A DNA stretch of 64,000 bases from Candidatus Nitrosopumilus sp. GTDB taxonomy: Archaea > Thermoproteota > Nitrososphaeria > Nitrososphaerales > Nitrosopumilaceae. The stretch spans positions 56,093 through 120,092 of the forward strand of contig REGJ01000001.1 in the NCBI GenBank assembly GCA_003702525.1, read 5' to 3'. The notes beneath the pieces were generated by a model. That model made no database searches. It saw only the letters and a list, made by a program, of their open reading frames with translations, and was not told the DNA's origin. Below, piece after piece: positions 64,000-64,000 of the stretch. Made by a program: the position numbers and the translations under genes. Numbering within the stretch: position 1 is the stretch's first letter; the number at the start of each line of letters is the position of its first letter.

Positions 64000-64000
64000 G

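Noticed and set aside
1-64000. tRNA, rRNA, CRISPR arrays, IS elements
   Set aside because: No T-loop-like GTTCRANNC with cloverleaf context, no rRNA-like segments, no repeat-spacer arrays and no transposase motifs were recognised; a tRNAscan/Infernal run would be decisive.

Overview
The window looks like a chromosomal segment of an AT-rich ammonia-oxidising thaumarchaeon (Nitrosopumilus-like). This is inferred from the gene content: archaeal RpoK, Alba, S25e, S26e, deoxyhypusine synthase, methylmalonyl-CoA mutase/epimerase/MeaB, a parvulin, a PEFG-type cupredoxin and family-B DNA polymerase. Roughly 17.4-39.7 kb and 44.8-64 kb are ordinary housekeeping DNA (trp operon, pyrG, NAD kinase, thrS, polB, tpiA, ppdK, mcm genes, ilvC). 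Roughly 0.6-17.4 kb and 40.3-44.8 kb are rich in very small proteins, many Cys/His-rich, plus structured intergenic DNA; many of these small ORFs are below the cutoff of the supplied ORF track. Main observations: (1) a ~30-nt palindromic element, TTARATTCTAAACTCTTTGAGAATAGRCAAT, in four copies, each 58-60 nt (core TTCTAAAC to start codon) upstream of a microprotein and just upstream of a TATA-like stretch, so a candidate activator site for a microprotein regulon; two copies share nearly the whole ~60-nt leader. (2) A near-identical 3' element (CTCAATCCGCCCTGTGAAAT plus T-tract) directly after two neighbouring minus-strand Cys-rich genes. (3) An array of CTAATTAG boxes spaced exactly 14 bp in a divergent promoter of two zinc microproteins. 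(4) A 257-aa protein built of 11-residue (hendecad) repeats. (5) A secreted metallothionein-like protein with perfect 27-bp tandem repeats. (6) A gene broken by an A5/A6 frameshift. (7) Several structured-RNA-like inverted repeats. (8) Five convergent gene pairs whose stop codons overlap by exactly 4 nt. No tRNA, rRNA, CRISPR array or transposase was found.
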